Shown here one piece after another: positions 1 through 8,670 of a DNA stretch of 64,000 bases (position 1 is the first letter of the stretch; every line of letters starts with the position of its first letter). Source of the stretch: JBDXHU01 sp039989475 (GTDB lineage Bacteria; Pseudomonadota; Gammaproteobacteria; Pseudomonadales; Halieaceae); contig JBDXHU010000013.1 of NCBI GenBank assembly GCA_039989475.1, positions 281,742-345,741 of the forward strand, given 5' to 3'. The position numbers were made by a program, and so were the translations under genes. The notes beneath the pieces were generated by a model, which was not told the origin of the DNA, ran no database searches, and saw only the letters and a program-made list of their open reading frames with translations.

Positions 1-532
1 GGCGCTTGAGTACGCTGGTCAGGTTCTCTGCAGCTGCATTTGCCCCAGGAGCCCGGTCGAGCAGGTCCTTGCAGACGCGGCGGCTCAGGCCGAGCTTTTT
101 CAGTTGCCCCTGTAGAGCCAGGCGGCCCGGCTGGCGGCGGCCTTTTTCCTGCCAGGTCAGCTCTGACAGTTCGCCTTCAAAGAGCCCACGCAGGCGACTC
201 AGTTCCATCTGCATGGAGCTGATCTGTGGATCAATGCTGGCGCTGGTGCTGGCATCTGCGGCTGGCCGCTGTGGTTTGGCGATAGTGTCGTTGCTGATCG
301 CCTGTAGCCGGGCTTTTTGCGGCCGGGGAGTAGCGGCTTCTTTGCGGTTGCTGCCAGCCAGGTTGGCCTGTAGTTGGCTGGCCAATTCCGGGTCATAATC
401 CAGGGCCGCCAAAACCTCGACGTTATCGGCGGCCTTGCGCGTCGAAATAATGACGGCGTCGTCACCCAACTCATCCCTGACCTTGCGCATGGCCCGGCGC
501 ATGTCCGGTGCCTCGAATTGCTTGATTTTCAT
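1..532 (-). CDS. flhF: Flagellar biosynthesis GTPase FlhF (partial, N-terminal part)
   Basis: The frame read leftward from the ATG at 532 begins MKIKQFEAPDMRRAMRKVRD and continues DELGDDAVIIST, the conserved N-terminal B-domain of FlhF. A low-complexity linker (about residues 60-110) follows, then a helical stretch that leads to the N-domain of the SRP-type GTPase. The window ends before the G1-G5 motifs. FlhF sets the place and number of polar flagella, usually with FlhG/FleN encoded next to it. It lies 22 bp after flhA in the same direction, so it is the next gene of the fliG-flhA operon. Identification is strong from the start motif and position; the GTPase part is unseen. Confidence 0.9.
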   Translation of the reverse strand, partial: MKIKQFEAPDMRRAMRKVRDELGDDAVIISTRKAADNVEVLAALDYDPELASQLQANLAGSNRKEAATPRPQKARLQAISNDTIAKPQRPAADASTSASIDPQISSMQMELSRLRGLFEGELSELTWQEKGRRQPGRLALQGQLKKLGLSRRVCKDLLDRAPGANAAAENLTSVLKR

Positions 533-554
533 TCTTTTGTTGCCTCCCCGGTGG

Positions 555-2672
555 TCATGCGGCAGAAATTGCCGCCTGCCCCACTGTGCCAACTACCTTG
601 ATTTGTTTATTTGCCGGAATCTCGCTGTAGGCCAGTACTTGCAGGCCCTGGTTGCCTGGGCGCAGCAACCGTGCCAGCCACAGCCTTATATCCTGTGCCA
701 CCAGCAGCACGGCGCTATCGCCGCGGCCTTCCTGTAGCTGACCCTGTTCCCTGACTTGCTGCATCATGTTCTCCACGAGGTGGGGCTCCAGGCCGCCACT
801 ACCTTCTCCTTTCAAATAACCCAGCAATATCCGTTCCAACTCCGGATCCAGGGTCACAACCCTGATTTCCGGCTCGACGCCATTGATGTTCTTGCAGATG
901 GCCCGGGCCAGTGCTGCGCGCACGTGACCGGTGAGCAGATCGGCATTCTTTTCCTCAACCCCGTACTCGGCCAGGGCCTCGGCGATACTGCGCATATCCC
1001 GCAGCGGCACCCCTTCCTGCAGCAGGTTCTGCATGACTTTCAGGAATACACCCAGGGTGATGATGTCCGGTACCAGGTTCTCAACCAGCTTGGGTGCGGA
1101 TTCGGCCAGTCGATTGAGCAGTTCCTGCACCTCGTCGTGGCCCAGCAGTTCTGCTGCATGTTGCCGCAGCAGGTTATTCAGGTGAGTGGCCACTACGGTG
1201 CTGCAGTCGACCACGGTGTAGCCCTTGGTCTGGGCCTCGTCACGGCTGGCTGGTTCTATCCACAGCGCATCCAGGCCGAAGGCGGGGTCGCGGGTTGCGA
1301 TTCCCTGCAGTTCCCCAAACACCTGACCGGGGTTGATGGCCAACTCGGAGCCAGGTTGTACCTCGCCTTCGCCGACCGGTGTGTCCAGCAGGGTGATGCG
1401 ATAGCCATTCGGTGGCAGGTCGAAGTTGTCGCGGATGTGGACCGGTTGTATCAGCATGCCCAGCTCCTGCGACAGCTTTTTGCGCACACCGCGAATCCGC
1501 GCCAGCAACTCGCCACCCTGGTTCTTATCGACCATGGGGATCAGGCGGTAACCGACTTCAATTCCGATAATGTCGATGCCGCGCACGTCGTTCCAGCTTA
1601 GCTCGCGCTCTTCAGCTGGCACCTCGTCTTCCAGTTCAACATCCTCAGGCTCGACCAGGTTCGCCGCGGGTCGGTTTGCTATCAGGTAGCCACTACCGAT
1701 AAGCGCGCCGGCCAGGGTCAGGAACACGAAATTGGGCATGCCTGGCACCAGGCCGAGACAGCCGATCACCAGGCCTGATACGACCAATGCCCGCGGGCTG
1801 GCCAGGAGCTGGTCCATGACCTGTTGGCCCATGTCTTCGCTGTCGGATACCCGGGTTACCAGCAGTGCTGCTGCCGTGGATAGCATCAGTGAAGGTATCT
1901 GTGCGACCAGGCCGTCACCGATGGTGAGCAGGATATAGTTGTGGGCGGCGTCGCCAGCCGACAGATTGTGTTGGAACACCCCAATCACAAAGCCGCCGAT
2001 GACATTGATCAGCAGAATGAGAATGCCGGCGATGGCATCACCGCGGACGAATTTGGAGGCACCATCCATGGCACCATAGAAACTGGCTTCGCGTGCGACG
2101 GAGGCGCGCCGGGTCCGGGCCTCGTCCTGGTTGATAAGGCCCGCATTCATATCGGCGTCAATGGCCAACTGCTTACCGGGCATTGCGTCCAGGGTGAAAC
2201 GCGCGGTGACCTCGGAGATGCGACCGGCACCCTTGGTTACGACGACGAAGTTGATAATTACCAGGATGGCAAAGACCACCAGGCCTACCGCATAACTGCC
2301 GCCGATAACAAATTCGCCGAAGGCTTCAATAACCTTGCCGGCGGCACCGGTACCGGTGTGGCCCTGCAGCAATACTACCCGGGTAGAGGCAATGTTGAGC
2401 GCCAGTCGCAGCAGGGTGGCTACCAGCAGCAACGAGGGGAACAGGACGAAGTCCAGGGGCCGCTGGGTATACACGGTGGCGAACAACACGATCAGTGACA
2501 GTGCGATATTGAAAGTGAAGAGAAAATCCAGCGCCAGGGGTGGTAGCGGCAGCACCATCATCGACAGCACCAGCACGATCAGGAGCGGCGCGCCCAGCCC
2601 TACCAGGGCCTGTTTGCGAACCAGGGCGAGCAGCGTGGTGGTACTGGAACCGCTGGCAATTACTTCAGACAT
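555..2672 (-). CDS. flhA: Flagellar export gate protein FlhA
   Basis: At 705 residues this is full length for FlhA, the large integral component of the flagellar type III export gate. The N-terminal half has about eight hydrophobic segments. Between them is the FHIPEP signature region (RISEVTARFTLDAMPGKQ, then DADMNAGLI and GASKFVRGDA), where conserved charged residues couple proton flow to export. The C-terminal half is the soluble docking domain that forms a nonameric ring and binds chaperone-substrate complexes (FliS, FliT, FlgN). It starts 2 bp from the end of flhB and is followed by flhF, as in Pseudomonas and Vibrio polar systems. Confidence 0.97.
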   Translation of the reverse strand: MSEVIASGSSTTTLLALVRKQALVGLGAPLLIVLVLSMMVLPLPPLALDFLFTFNIALSLIVLFATVYTQRPLDFVLFPSLLLVATLLRLALNIASTRVVLLQGHTGTGAAGKVIEAFGEFVIGGSYAVGLVVFAILVIINFVVVTKGAGRISEVTARFTLDAMPGKQLAIDADMNAGLINQDEARTRRASVAREASFYGAMDGASKFVRGDAIAGILILLINVIGGFVIGVFQHNLSAGDAAHNYILLTIGDGLVAQIPSLMLSTAAALLVTRVSDSEDMGQQVMDQLLASPRALVVSGLVIGCLGLVPGMPNFVFLTLAGALIGSGYLIANRPAANLVEPEDVELEDEVPAEERELSWNDVRGIDIIGIEVGYRLIPMVDKNQGGELLARIRGVRKKLSQELGMLIQPVHIRDNFDLPPNGYRITLLDTPVGEGEVQPGSELAINPGQVFGELQGIATRDPAFGLDALWIEPASRDEAQTKGYTVVDCSTVVATHLNNLLRQHAAELLGHDEVQELLNRLAESAPKLVENLVPDIITLGVFLKVMQNLLQEGVPLRDMRSIAEALAEYGVEEKNADLLTGHVRAALARAICKNINGVEPEIRVVTLDPELERILLGYLKGEGSGGLEPHLVENMMQQVREQGQLQEGRGDSAVLLVAQDIRLWLARLLRPGNQGLQVLAYSEIPANKQIKVVGTVGQAAISAA

Positions 2673-2674
2673 GG

Positions 2675-3808
2675 TTACTGGTCATCCTCTTCAGCGGGCG
2701 GTTGCAGGGTGTCGGGGTCGGGCATGGGCACCTGGCGGGCGTAGTCACCGGCACTGCGCAACTGGAATACATAGGCCAGCACGCGCGCCACCGCGACAAA
2801 TAGATTGGCGGGAATTTCATCGCCGATATCGGTGCCCGCATGCAGGGCGCGCGCCAGCGGCGGCGCTGAGAAAATAGTGATGTTGTGCTCGGCGGCGATT
2901 TCGCGAATGCGCAAGGCCACCAGGTCGCGACCCTTGGCAACGACGATGGGGGCACTCATTTGACCGTCCTTGTAACGCAGTGCCACCGCGAAATGGGTAG
3001 GGTTGGTAATGATCACATCGGCGCTGGGGACGTCCTCCATCATGCGCTGCTGGGCGGCCTGTTGCTGCAGGTTGCGGATATGACCCTTAACCTCGGGCCG
3101 CCCCTCGGATTCCTTCATCTCATCCTTGATTTCCTGCCGGCTCATGCGCAGCTTGCGGGTGTGGTCCCAGAGTTGAAAGGGCACATCAATTAAGGCAATC
3201 ACAATCATCGCCGAGCTCAGCAGCAGGAAACACCAGACGAACTGTTCGCCAACTTCAGTCATTCCCCGGCTGAGTGGGGTGGTAGCCAGGGCCAGTAGCC
3301 AGCCAGAGGTCTGCCACAGGGTCGCCACCGCTACGCCACCTACCAGCAGGAACTTGAGCAGGGCTTTGACCAACTCCACCAGGCTGCGCGCGGAAAAAAT
3401 GCGGCCCATGCCCTTGATTGGGCTGACCCGTTCCAGTTTTGGCGCAATTGCCGCGGGGCTGAAGGACCAGCCACCCAGTAGCAGGGGGCCGAGCAGGGTG
3501 CAGACCAGCAACAGGCTCAGTAGTGGCGCCAGTAGCAGGGCGGCGTCTATCATCGCCGCGTGAAATAACTGCAGGGGTGCACCGTCATCGAAGGCCAGGT
3601 TGCGCTCCAGCCTCAAGCCGCCGCTCAGCAGCTGGCGGGTGTCGCCGATAAGTGTCGGCCCCAACACCAATGTACCCAGGCCACCGGCCAGCAGTGACAC
3701 CAGGGTATTGAAGTCGCGTGACCTGGGAACCTCGCCTTTTTTCTTCGCGTCCTCACGACGCTTGGCTGTCGGCTCTTCTGTGCGTTCCTGTGCAGTTTCT
3801 TCAGCCAT
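2675..3808 (-). CDS. flhB: Flagellar export switch protein FlhB
   Basis: The 377-residue protein opens with the charged FlhB N-terminus (ERTEEPTAKRREDAKKKGEV), has four membrane segments and then the cytoplasmic domain. The self-cleavage motif NPTH occurs at about residue 268 (ITNPTHFAVALRY). In this family cleavage between Asn and Pro allows the switch from rod/hook to filament export when FliK measures the hook. The remaining C-terminal part (GRDLVALRIREIA...VPMPDP) is typical. It sits between fliR and flhA with single-digit spacing. A second, free-standing FlhB C-domain homologue lies at 9780. Confidence 0.97.
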   Translation of the reverse strand: MAEETAQERTEEPTAKRREDAKKKGEVPRSRDFNTLVSLLAGGLGTLVLGPTLIGDTRQLLSGGLRLERNLAFDDGAPLQLFHAAMIDAALLLAPLLSLLLVCTLLGPLLLGGWSFSPAAIAPKLERVSPIKGMGRIFSARSLVELVKALLKFLLVGGVAVATLWQTSGWLLALATTPLSRGMTEVGEQFVWCFLLLSSAMIVIALIDVPFQLWDHTRKLRMSRQEIKDEMKESEGRPEVKGHIRNLQQQAAQQRMMEDVPSADVIITNPTHFAVALRYKDGQMSAPIVVAKGRDLVALRIREIAAEHNITIFSAPPLARALHAGTDIGDEIPANLFVAVARVLAYVFQLRSAGDYARQVPMPDPDTLQPPAEEDDQ

Positions 3809-3815
3809 GGCGTCC

Positions 3816-4586
3816 TCAGTTACTCACCAGGCCGCCCATGAACTGAAAGCTGCGTTCGAACAGTTCGAGCAGAATCGGTTGCAGGGTAGGGATTACCAGC
3901 AGCAGTAGAATGAACCCCGCCAGCATTGTGATAGGGAAGCCAACAGCGAAGATATTCAGTTGTGGTGCTGCCCGGGTTACCACGCCCAGGGCGAGGTTGA
4001 CCATCAGCACCCCGGTAACCACCGGCAGGGAAACCAGTACACCGCTGCTGAACATTTCACCGGACCATATAACCACTTCCCACAGGGCGCTGACCTCAAT
4101 GACCTGGGTGCTCAAGGGCAGTACCAGGAAGCTGCGCGCCAGCAGCTCGATCATCACCAGGTGGCCGTTCATGCCGAGGAAGATGAGCGTGGCGAGAATC
4201 ATGTAGAACTGGCCGATGAGGGTTACCTGAACGCCATTTTGTGGATCGACCATTGAGGCGAAGCCCAGGCCCATGGAGGTGGCCACGTTTTGTCCGGCGA
4301 TGGCCAGGGTCGCAAAAACCGCCTGCAGGATCACGCCCAGCAAAATACCGGCCAGTAGTTGCTGCAACAGCAACAGGAAGCCGGCGGCTGACAGCAGTTC
4401 GATATCGGGCCTGGGCACCATGGGTGCAATCATCAGTGCCAGGAACACCGCCAGTAGCACGCGAATTCTTACCGGTATGGTGCGTGCACCAAAGAACGGG
4501 GCCACCAGCATCATTGCGCTGAAGCGCAGGAAAGGCCAGGCAAAGCTGCCGATCCAGGTCACGATTTCAGCGGTCGTTAGTGTCAT
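3816..4586 (-). CDS. fliR: Flagellar export protein FliR
   Basis: A 256-residue, almost wholly hydrophobic protein with about six membrane segments and the conserved central stretch MGLGFASMVDPQNG, which identifies FliR. With FliP and FliQ it forms the FliP5Q4R1 export channel at the centre of the basal body; FliR closes the helical assembly. It begins 4 bp after fliQ and ends 7 bp before flhB, consistent with one transcript. No unusual residues or length changes are visible. Confidence 0.95.
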   Translation of the reverse strand: MTLTTAEIVTWIGSFAWPFLRFSAMMLVAPFFGARTIPVRIRVLLAVFLALMIAPMVPRPDIELLSAAGFLLLLQQLLAGILLGVILQAVFATLAIAGQNVATSMGLGFASMVDPQNGVQVTLIGQFYMILATLIFLGMNGHLVMIELLARSFLVLPLSTQVIEVSALWEVVIWSGEMFSSGVLVSLPVVTGVLMVNLALGVVTRAAPQLNIFAVGFPITMLAGFILLLLVIPTLQPILLELFERSFQFMGGLVSN

Positions 4587-4590
4587 CGTA

Positions 4591-4860
4591 TCAACCGATC
4601 AGCGTCGGGATTTGTTCGAACAGGTGGCGGCAGAAGAAGACCCAGGAATTGACCATCCACGGCCCTCCCAGCACCAGCGCAAATACCAGTGCAATCAACT
4701 TCGGGATAAAGCTGAGGGTTTGTTCCTGGATTTGGGTGGCAGCCTGGAAAACACCAATCAGCAGTCCGACGGCAAGCGCCGACAGCAGCAGTGGCGCGGC
4801 CAACATGACAGTCAGGTAAAGTGACTCGCGGCCGATTTGCAAAATTGTATCCGCGTCCAT
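4591..4860 (-). CDS. fliQ: Flagellar export protein FliQ
   Basis: An 89-residue protein with two membrane hairpin segments (LTVMLAAPLLLSALAVGL; LIALVFALVLGGPWM) and the family stretch LLIGVFQAATQIQEQTLSFIPK. Length and sequence are those of FliQ, four copies of which wrap the FliP/FliR core of the export channel. It lies between fliP and fliR with gaps of 3 and 4 bp. Confidence 0.96.
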   Translation of the reverse strand: MDADTILQIGRESLYLTVMLAAPLLLSALAVGLLIGVFQAATQIQEQTLSFIPKLIALVFALVLGGPWMVNSWVFFCRHLFEQIPTLIG

Positions 4861-4863
4861 GGC

Positions 4864-5607
4864 CTAGAAACTCGACGCCAGGGTGCCCATGACCAGGGCC
4901 CAGCCGTCTACCAGTACAAACAGCATTAGCTTGAAGGGCAGTGATACCAGCATGGGTGACAGCATCATCATGCCCATGGACATGAGCACGCTGGCCACGA
5001 CCAGGTCGATGATCAGGAAGGGGATGAAGATCAGGAAGCCGATCTGGAATGCTGTTTTCAGCTCGCTGGTCAAAAAAGCGGGCAGTAATACGCGAAAGGG
5101 CAACTCCTCGGGTGTGGCGACGGCTTCGATGCCTGCCAGCTCACTGAATAGCGCCACATCTGACTCTCGCGCCTGGTTGGTCATGAAGCCGTGAAAAGGC
5201 GTGCCAGCTTTAAGCGCCGCTTGCTCAAAACCCAGCTGGCCGTCCATGTAGGGACGCAGTCCCTCGCTGTAGGCCGTTTCCAGCACCGGCGCCATGATGA
5301 ACAGGCTGGTGAACAGGGCCAGGCCAATCAGCACCTGGTTGGAAGGTGTTTGCATGGTGCCCAGGGCCTGTCGCAGGATGGCCAGCACAACCACGATGCG
5401 GGTGAAAGAGGTCATGGAGATCAGCGCCGCCGGCAACAGGCTGAGTACCGTCATCATTAACAAAATGCTGAGGCTGGTGCTGTAGGTCTGGCCGCCGTTC
5501 GCGTCGTCTTGCAGGGTGAGCAGGGTTATGCCCTGTTCCTGCGCCAGAGCCATTGGGCTCAGCAGGCATAGCAAGAGGCCGCCAAGGGCCAGCGTGGTGC
5601 GCGTCAT
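4864..5607 (-). CDS. fliP: Flagellar export protein FliP
   Basis: The 247-residue precursor carries an N-terminal cleavable signal (LALGGLLLCLLSPMALAQ), which is usual for FliP. Family signatures follow: LTSFTRIVVVLAILRQALG-like text (MTSFTRIVVVLAILRQALG), TPSNQVLIGLALF and the C-terminal membrane pair with MGMMMLSPMLVSLPFKLML. Five FliP subunits form the main wall of the export pore. Its start overlaps the end of fliO by 4 bp, suggesting translational coupling. Confidence 0.97.
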   Translation of the reverse strand: MTRTTLALGGLLLCLLSPMALAQEQGITLLTLQDDANGGQTYSTSLSILLMMTVLSLLPAALISMTSFTRIVVVLAILRQALGTMQTPSNQVLIGLALFTSLFIMAPVLETAYSEGLRPYMDGQLGFEQAALKAGTPFHGFMTNQARESDVALFSELAGIEAVATPEELPFRVLLPAFLTSELKTAFQIGFLIFIPFLIIDLVVASVLMSMGMMMLSPMLVSLPFKLMLFVLVDGWALVMGTLASSF

Positions 5608-6017
5608 TTGCCGGACCCCGCGCCAATACTCTGTAACAGGGTGCTGAAACCGGAGCTCTGGCTGGCGGCTTCCGGCAGGTCATCGAGAGCTTCATCAAAC
5701 ACATGCAGCGCCGAGATAGATTGGGCTGTGGCAGCCACCAGGATGTGCTTGTCGGCCACCTGCAACAGGACGATTTTCTCGCGTGCCCCCAGACTCATGC
5801 TGCCAACCACCTGCATCAGCTGGCTGCCGCCGGTGGGGGCACCCTGGATGCGCTGCAGAATCCGCGCCAGCCCGAATATGAGCAGTAGCACCAGCGCCAG
5901 GCCGAGCAAGGTTTCAAGCACCTTGCCGCCACTGACGGCGGCGAAAGGCGCCGCTTCCTGTGCTGCCAGGTCGGCGCTCAGTAGCAGACTGAAAAATGTG
6001 AACAGTAGTTGCCTCAT
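5604..6017 (-). CDS. fliO: Flagellar assembly protein FliO
   Basis: A 137-residue protein with an N-terminal hydrophobic signal-like segment (LLFTFFSLLLSADLAAQ), a single membrane helix (LLGLALVLLLIFGLARILQRI) and a small cytoplasmic domain with the FliO pattern SLGAREKIVLLQVADKHILV. FliO helps FliP assemble into the export gate and is the least conserved gate protein. It overlaps fliN and fliP by 4 bp on each side, an unbroken ATGA-type chain. Confidence 0.92.
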   Translation of the reverse strand: MRQLLFTFFSLLLSADLAAQEAAPFAAVSGGKVLETLLGLALVLLLIFGLARILQRIQGAPTGGSQLMQVVGSMSLGAREKIVLLQVADKHILVAATAQSISALHVFDEALDDLPEAASQSSGFSTLLQSIGAGSGK

Positions 6018-6385
6018 GCTGGCTCTGATCCATCTTCGCGATCAGGCTTGAGGAACTCCTCGATACGAATCCCGTAGAACTGTTGCTGCAGGGTTACGTC
6101 GCCGAGGGCGATGGGCTGGTCGTCGACCCGGATTTCCACGCTGTCCAGGCTGGCTACCGGCACTTCAAGGACCGAGCTTTGCTTGAGCTCCAGTAGCTGA
6201 CCGACGCTGATATTCAGGCGCGCGACTTCAAACACCAGGGTCACCGGCACATCGGCCATCTGCGCCAACTGGCGCGCGGCAACCGAGACGACGTTGCTGG
6301 CGCCGGCCGTGGCTGTGGGAATGTCAGCTGCCACAGCTTGCGGCGCTTGCTCGAACTGGGCGTTATTCAGCAGGGCTTCACTCAT
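6014..6385 (-). CDS. fliN: Flagellar motor switch protein FliN
   Basis: A 123-residue protein whose C-terminal two thirds is a SpoA domain (DVPVTLVFEVARLNISVGQLLELK... then FYGIRIEEFLKP), the C-ring domain of FliN. The N-terminal extension before the SpoA domain is short (about 45 residues), so the protein is a little smaller than the 137-residue enterobacterial form. FliN forms the base of the C-ring and binds FliH and CheY-P. Start and stop overlap fliM and fliO by 4 bp each. Confidence 0.95.
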   Translation of the reverse strand: MSEALLNNAQFEQAPQAVAADIPTATAGASNVVSVAARQLAQMADVPVTLVFEVARLNISVGQLLELKQSSVLEVPVASLDSVEIRVDDQPIALGDVTLQQQFYGIRIEEFLKPDREDGSEPA

Positions 6386-7344
6386 GATTTGGATACCTCG
6401 TGGGGATCAACAATACTCAGGCCAACGCGGCCGTCGATTTCACCGACCCGGGCGCTGAATTTCTTCACGCCGTTTACCGTCACGTCTACCAGTTCCGGTG
6501 AATCGATGGGAATAATGTCGCCACAGCTCATGTTCAAGAGCTGCTTCAGGGAGACACTGGCGCCACTGACCTCGCCGGCCACGGTGGCGCGGAAATCGGA
6601 AGCGCGGCGGCGCATAACATCTTCGCTGTTGTCACTGGTGGGCGGGCGTTGTACACCGCCTGCCTCGAACAGGGTTTCCACCAGCTCGCCTGACATGACC
6701 AGGCCCAGCTCGCCACCACCGCCTTCAAACTTGATGCTGTACCGTCTGACCATGACCACGTCGGCAGGCGCAAAGGCGGCGCTTGCTTGTGGGTTGTGCT
6801 CGCACTCGCAGAGGCTCAGTTGCTGGCTCTCCAGTTGCTTCCAGGCGCGCTTAACGCTCGCCAGAATGGTCTTCAGCCCGAGCTGCATTACGCGCCGCTC
6901 GGTGGCGGTAAACCCCTTGCTCTGTATGGCCACGCGACGGCCTGCGCCGCCAAAAAAACTTTCTACCAGGCTGTAAACCAGGTGTGCGTCCATGGCCACC
7001 ATGATGATGCCGCCAGCGGGCTCCAGCTGAAAACTGTTGAGTCCGGTGGGGGTCTCCAGTCCATCGACGAAATCGGAGAAGCGCAACATCCGTACGCCTT
7101 CCATGTTCACCTCAGTGGTTTTGTGCAATAGCCCGAGCATTGAGTGGCCCAGGCATTTGCCGAGATTGTCATCTACCAGCCCCAGCTGCTTTTGCCAGCC
7201 ATTGAGGCGACGGTTGTTACAACTGAGGTCATAGGGGCCATTGCTACCCGCTATGGCCTCACCACCTGCACCGCTGGCCACGGCACCGTCCTCGACGCCG
7301 TCCAGTAGGGCGTCTACTTCATCCTGGGAAAGTAATTCGCTCAT
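6382..7344 (-). CDS. fliM: Flagellar motor switch protein FliM
   Basis: The 320-residue protein starts MSELLSQDEVDALLDGV, the conserved CheY-P binding peptide of FliM. The middle CheC/CheX-like domain (about residues 45-230, with the GGXG-type loop FFGGAGRR) and a C-terminal SpoA domain (MSCGDIIPIDSPELVDVTVNGVKKF) follow. It forms the wall of the C-ring between FliG and FliN. FliL, which usually precedes fliM in gammaproteobacteria, is absent here; fliM follows fliG directly with a 9-bp gap. Confidence 0.97.
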   Translation of the reverse strand: MSELLSQDEVDALLDGVEDGAVASGAGGEAIAGSNGPYDLSCNNRRLNGWQKQLGLVDDNLGKCLGHSMLGLLHKTTEVNMEGVRMLRFSDFVDGLETPTGLNSFQLEPAGGIIMVAMDAHLVYSLVESFFGGAGRRVAIQSKGFTATERRVMQLGLKTILASVKRAWKQLESQQLSLCECEHNPQASAAFAPADVVMVRRYSIKFEGGGGELGLVMSGELVETLFEAGGVQRPPTSDNSEDVMRRRASDFRATVAGEVSGASVSLKQLLNMSCGDIIPIDSPELVDVTVNGVKKFSARVGEIDGRVGLSIVDPHEVSKS

Positions 7345-7353
7345 AGCCTTGTG

Positions 7354-8382
7354 TTACTCCACCATGTCGCCGGAGCCCGCGCCCAGGGTGATTTCGCCAC
7401 CCTCGGACAGGCGTTGGATAATTTCGAGTATTTCTTTCTGCGCCTCTTCTACATCGCTGAGCTTCACCGGGCCCAGTGTTTCCATGTCGTCCTTGAAGAT
7501 GTCGGCCGCGCGGCTGGACATATTGCGGAATACCTTGTCCTTGAGCTCCTCTTCGGCACCTTTCATGGCCAGCGCCAGTCGATCAGTGGCGAGTTCCCGC
7601 AATACCACCTGGAAATCACGATCGGGAATCTTGAGCAGGTCTTCAAACACGTACATCTGCTCCTGTACCTTATCCGCCAGTTCTTCGTCGATTGTGCGTA
7701 TGCCTTCGATGACCTTCTCTTCCAGGTCACGATCCATGGCATTGAGTATGTTGGCGACCGTCTTGACGCCTTCTATGGCTGCGCTTTGCTTGGAGACGAC
7801 ACCGTCTACCTGTTGCTGCAGGGATTGATTCAGTTCACTCAGTGCCATGGGGTCGACCGAGTCCAGGGACGCCATGCGTACCACGATCTCGAGAAAGGCT
7901 TCTTCCGGCATCTCAGCCAGCACCAATGCCGCCAGCTCGGGCGGTAGGTAGGAGGTGACGATGGCCTGAATCTGGGGATGCTCTTCCTTTATCATGCCGG
8001 CGATCAGCTCAGGCTCCATCCAGCGCAGGGCTTCCAGGGCGCGGGTATCTGCCCCCATGGATATCTTGCTGAGCACGCCGACGGCTTCATCTTCGCCCAG
8101 GGCCTGGATCATGACCTTGCGGGTGTAGTCGTCCGTCGCTACCCGGATTGAGTTGTCGCTCTCGTACTGGTTCACAAAATGGTCCAGTACCAGGCTGACG
8201 TCATCATTCTTGACCTCGTTTATCTCGGTCATGGCCGCGCCCAGTTTCTGGATTGCACGCTGATCGAGCTGGCGCAGGATCTGGGCGGCATTGTCCTCGC
8301 CCAGCACTAACAGCAGTTGGGCGGCGCGCTGGATACCACTGGCCGGATTGTTGGCGTTATCTGTCTGGGCTGCTGTCGACAT
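7354..8382 (-). CDS. fliG: Flagellar motor switch protein FliG (first gene of the switch/export operon)
   Basis: At 342 residues this is a full-length FliG: N-terminal FliF-binding domain (GIQRAAQLLLVLGEDNAAQIL), middle armadillo domain containing the EHPQ motif (KEEHPQIQAIVTSYLPPELA), and the C-terminal torque domain with alternating charges (LATDRLALAMKGAEEELKDKVF). It couples MS-ring and stator. Here it is the first gene of the leftward operon. In most gammaproteobacteria fliG sits inside fliEFGHIJ, so the break upstream of fliG is notable. An RpoN promoter lies 160 bp upstream. Confidence 0.97.
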   Translation of the reverse strand: MSTAAQTDNANNPASGIQRAAQLLLVLGEDNAAQILRQLDQRAIQKLGAAMTEINEVKNDDVSLVLDHFVNQYESDNSIRVATDDYTRKVMIQALGEDEAVGVLSKISMGADTRALEALRWMEPELIAGMIKEEHPQIQAIVTSYLPPELAALVLAEMPEEAFLEIVVRMASLDSVDPMALSELNQSLQQQVDGVVSKQSAAIEGVKTVANILNAMDRDLEEKVIEGIRTIDEELADKVQEQMYVFEDLLKIPDRDFQVVLRELATDRLALAMKGAEEELKDKVFRNMSSRAADIFKDDMETLGPVKLSDVEEAQKEILEIIQRLSEGGEITLGAGSGDMVE

Positions 8383-8432
8383 ACTGGTTTCGCTCTATTC
8401 TTCTTCTTTAATGTCATTTTTCGGTGGCCGGC

Positions 8433-8491
8433 GGTTTTTTGACACTGCTGAGGACTTATCAATTTTGTTGACACTTTCGCGTCAAAAAACC
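8433..8491. repeat. Perfect 11-bp inverted repeat in the fliG leader
   Basis: GGTTTTTTGAC at 8433-8443 is repeated inverted as GTCAAAAAACC at 8481-8491, with 37 bp between. Two further TTGACAC words lie in or next to it. The repeat falls between the predicted RpoN start site (about 8530) and the fliG start codon, where FleQ/FlrC-type activators are known to bind for several polar flagellar promoters. An activator site is an inference; the spacing is long for a terminator hairpin. Confidence 0.5.
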
Positions 8492-8541
8492 TTCTCAGGT
8501 CACGCTATCCGGGGCTTTTGCCGGCCCTTGTAACTGGTATC

Positions 8542-8557
8542 TGCAATTTGCTTGCCA
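8542..8557 (-). promoter_or_regulatory. RpoN (sigma-54) promoter of the fliG operon
   Basis: On the minus strand this reads TGGCAAGCAAATTGCA, matching the consensus TGGCACG-N4-TTGCA at all but one fixed position, with the invariant GG and GC correctly spaced. It points towards fliG. RpoN with a FleQ/FlrA-family activator drives early and middle flagellar genes in polar flagellates. Confidence 0.85.
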
Positions 8558-8613
8558 AAATCCTGTCAGGACGGGAATTTTGTGAGCCAGGGCCTGTAAA
8601 CACTGGCGCCAGC

Positions 8614-8641
8614 TAAAGAAAAGCGAGGCAGCAGACGATAA
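8614..8641 (+). promoter_or_regulatory. Candidate FliA (sigma-28) promoter upstream of fliK
   Basis: TAAA at 8614-8617 and GACGATAA at 8634-8641 match seven of eight bases of the FliA -10 element, GCCGATAA. The spacer is 16 bp instead of the usual 15, so this is weaker than the flgM and fliC promoters. It ends 29 bp before the fliK start codon. Confidence 0.5.
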
Positions 8642-8670
8642 AGTCCATGTATAGCTAACGAGGCACCCTT

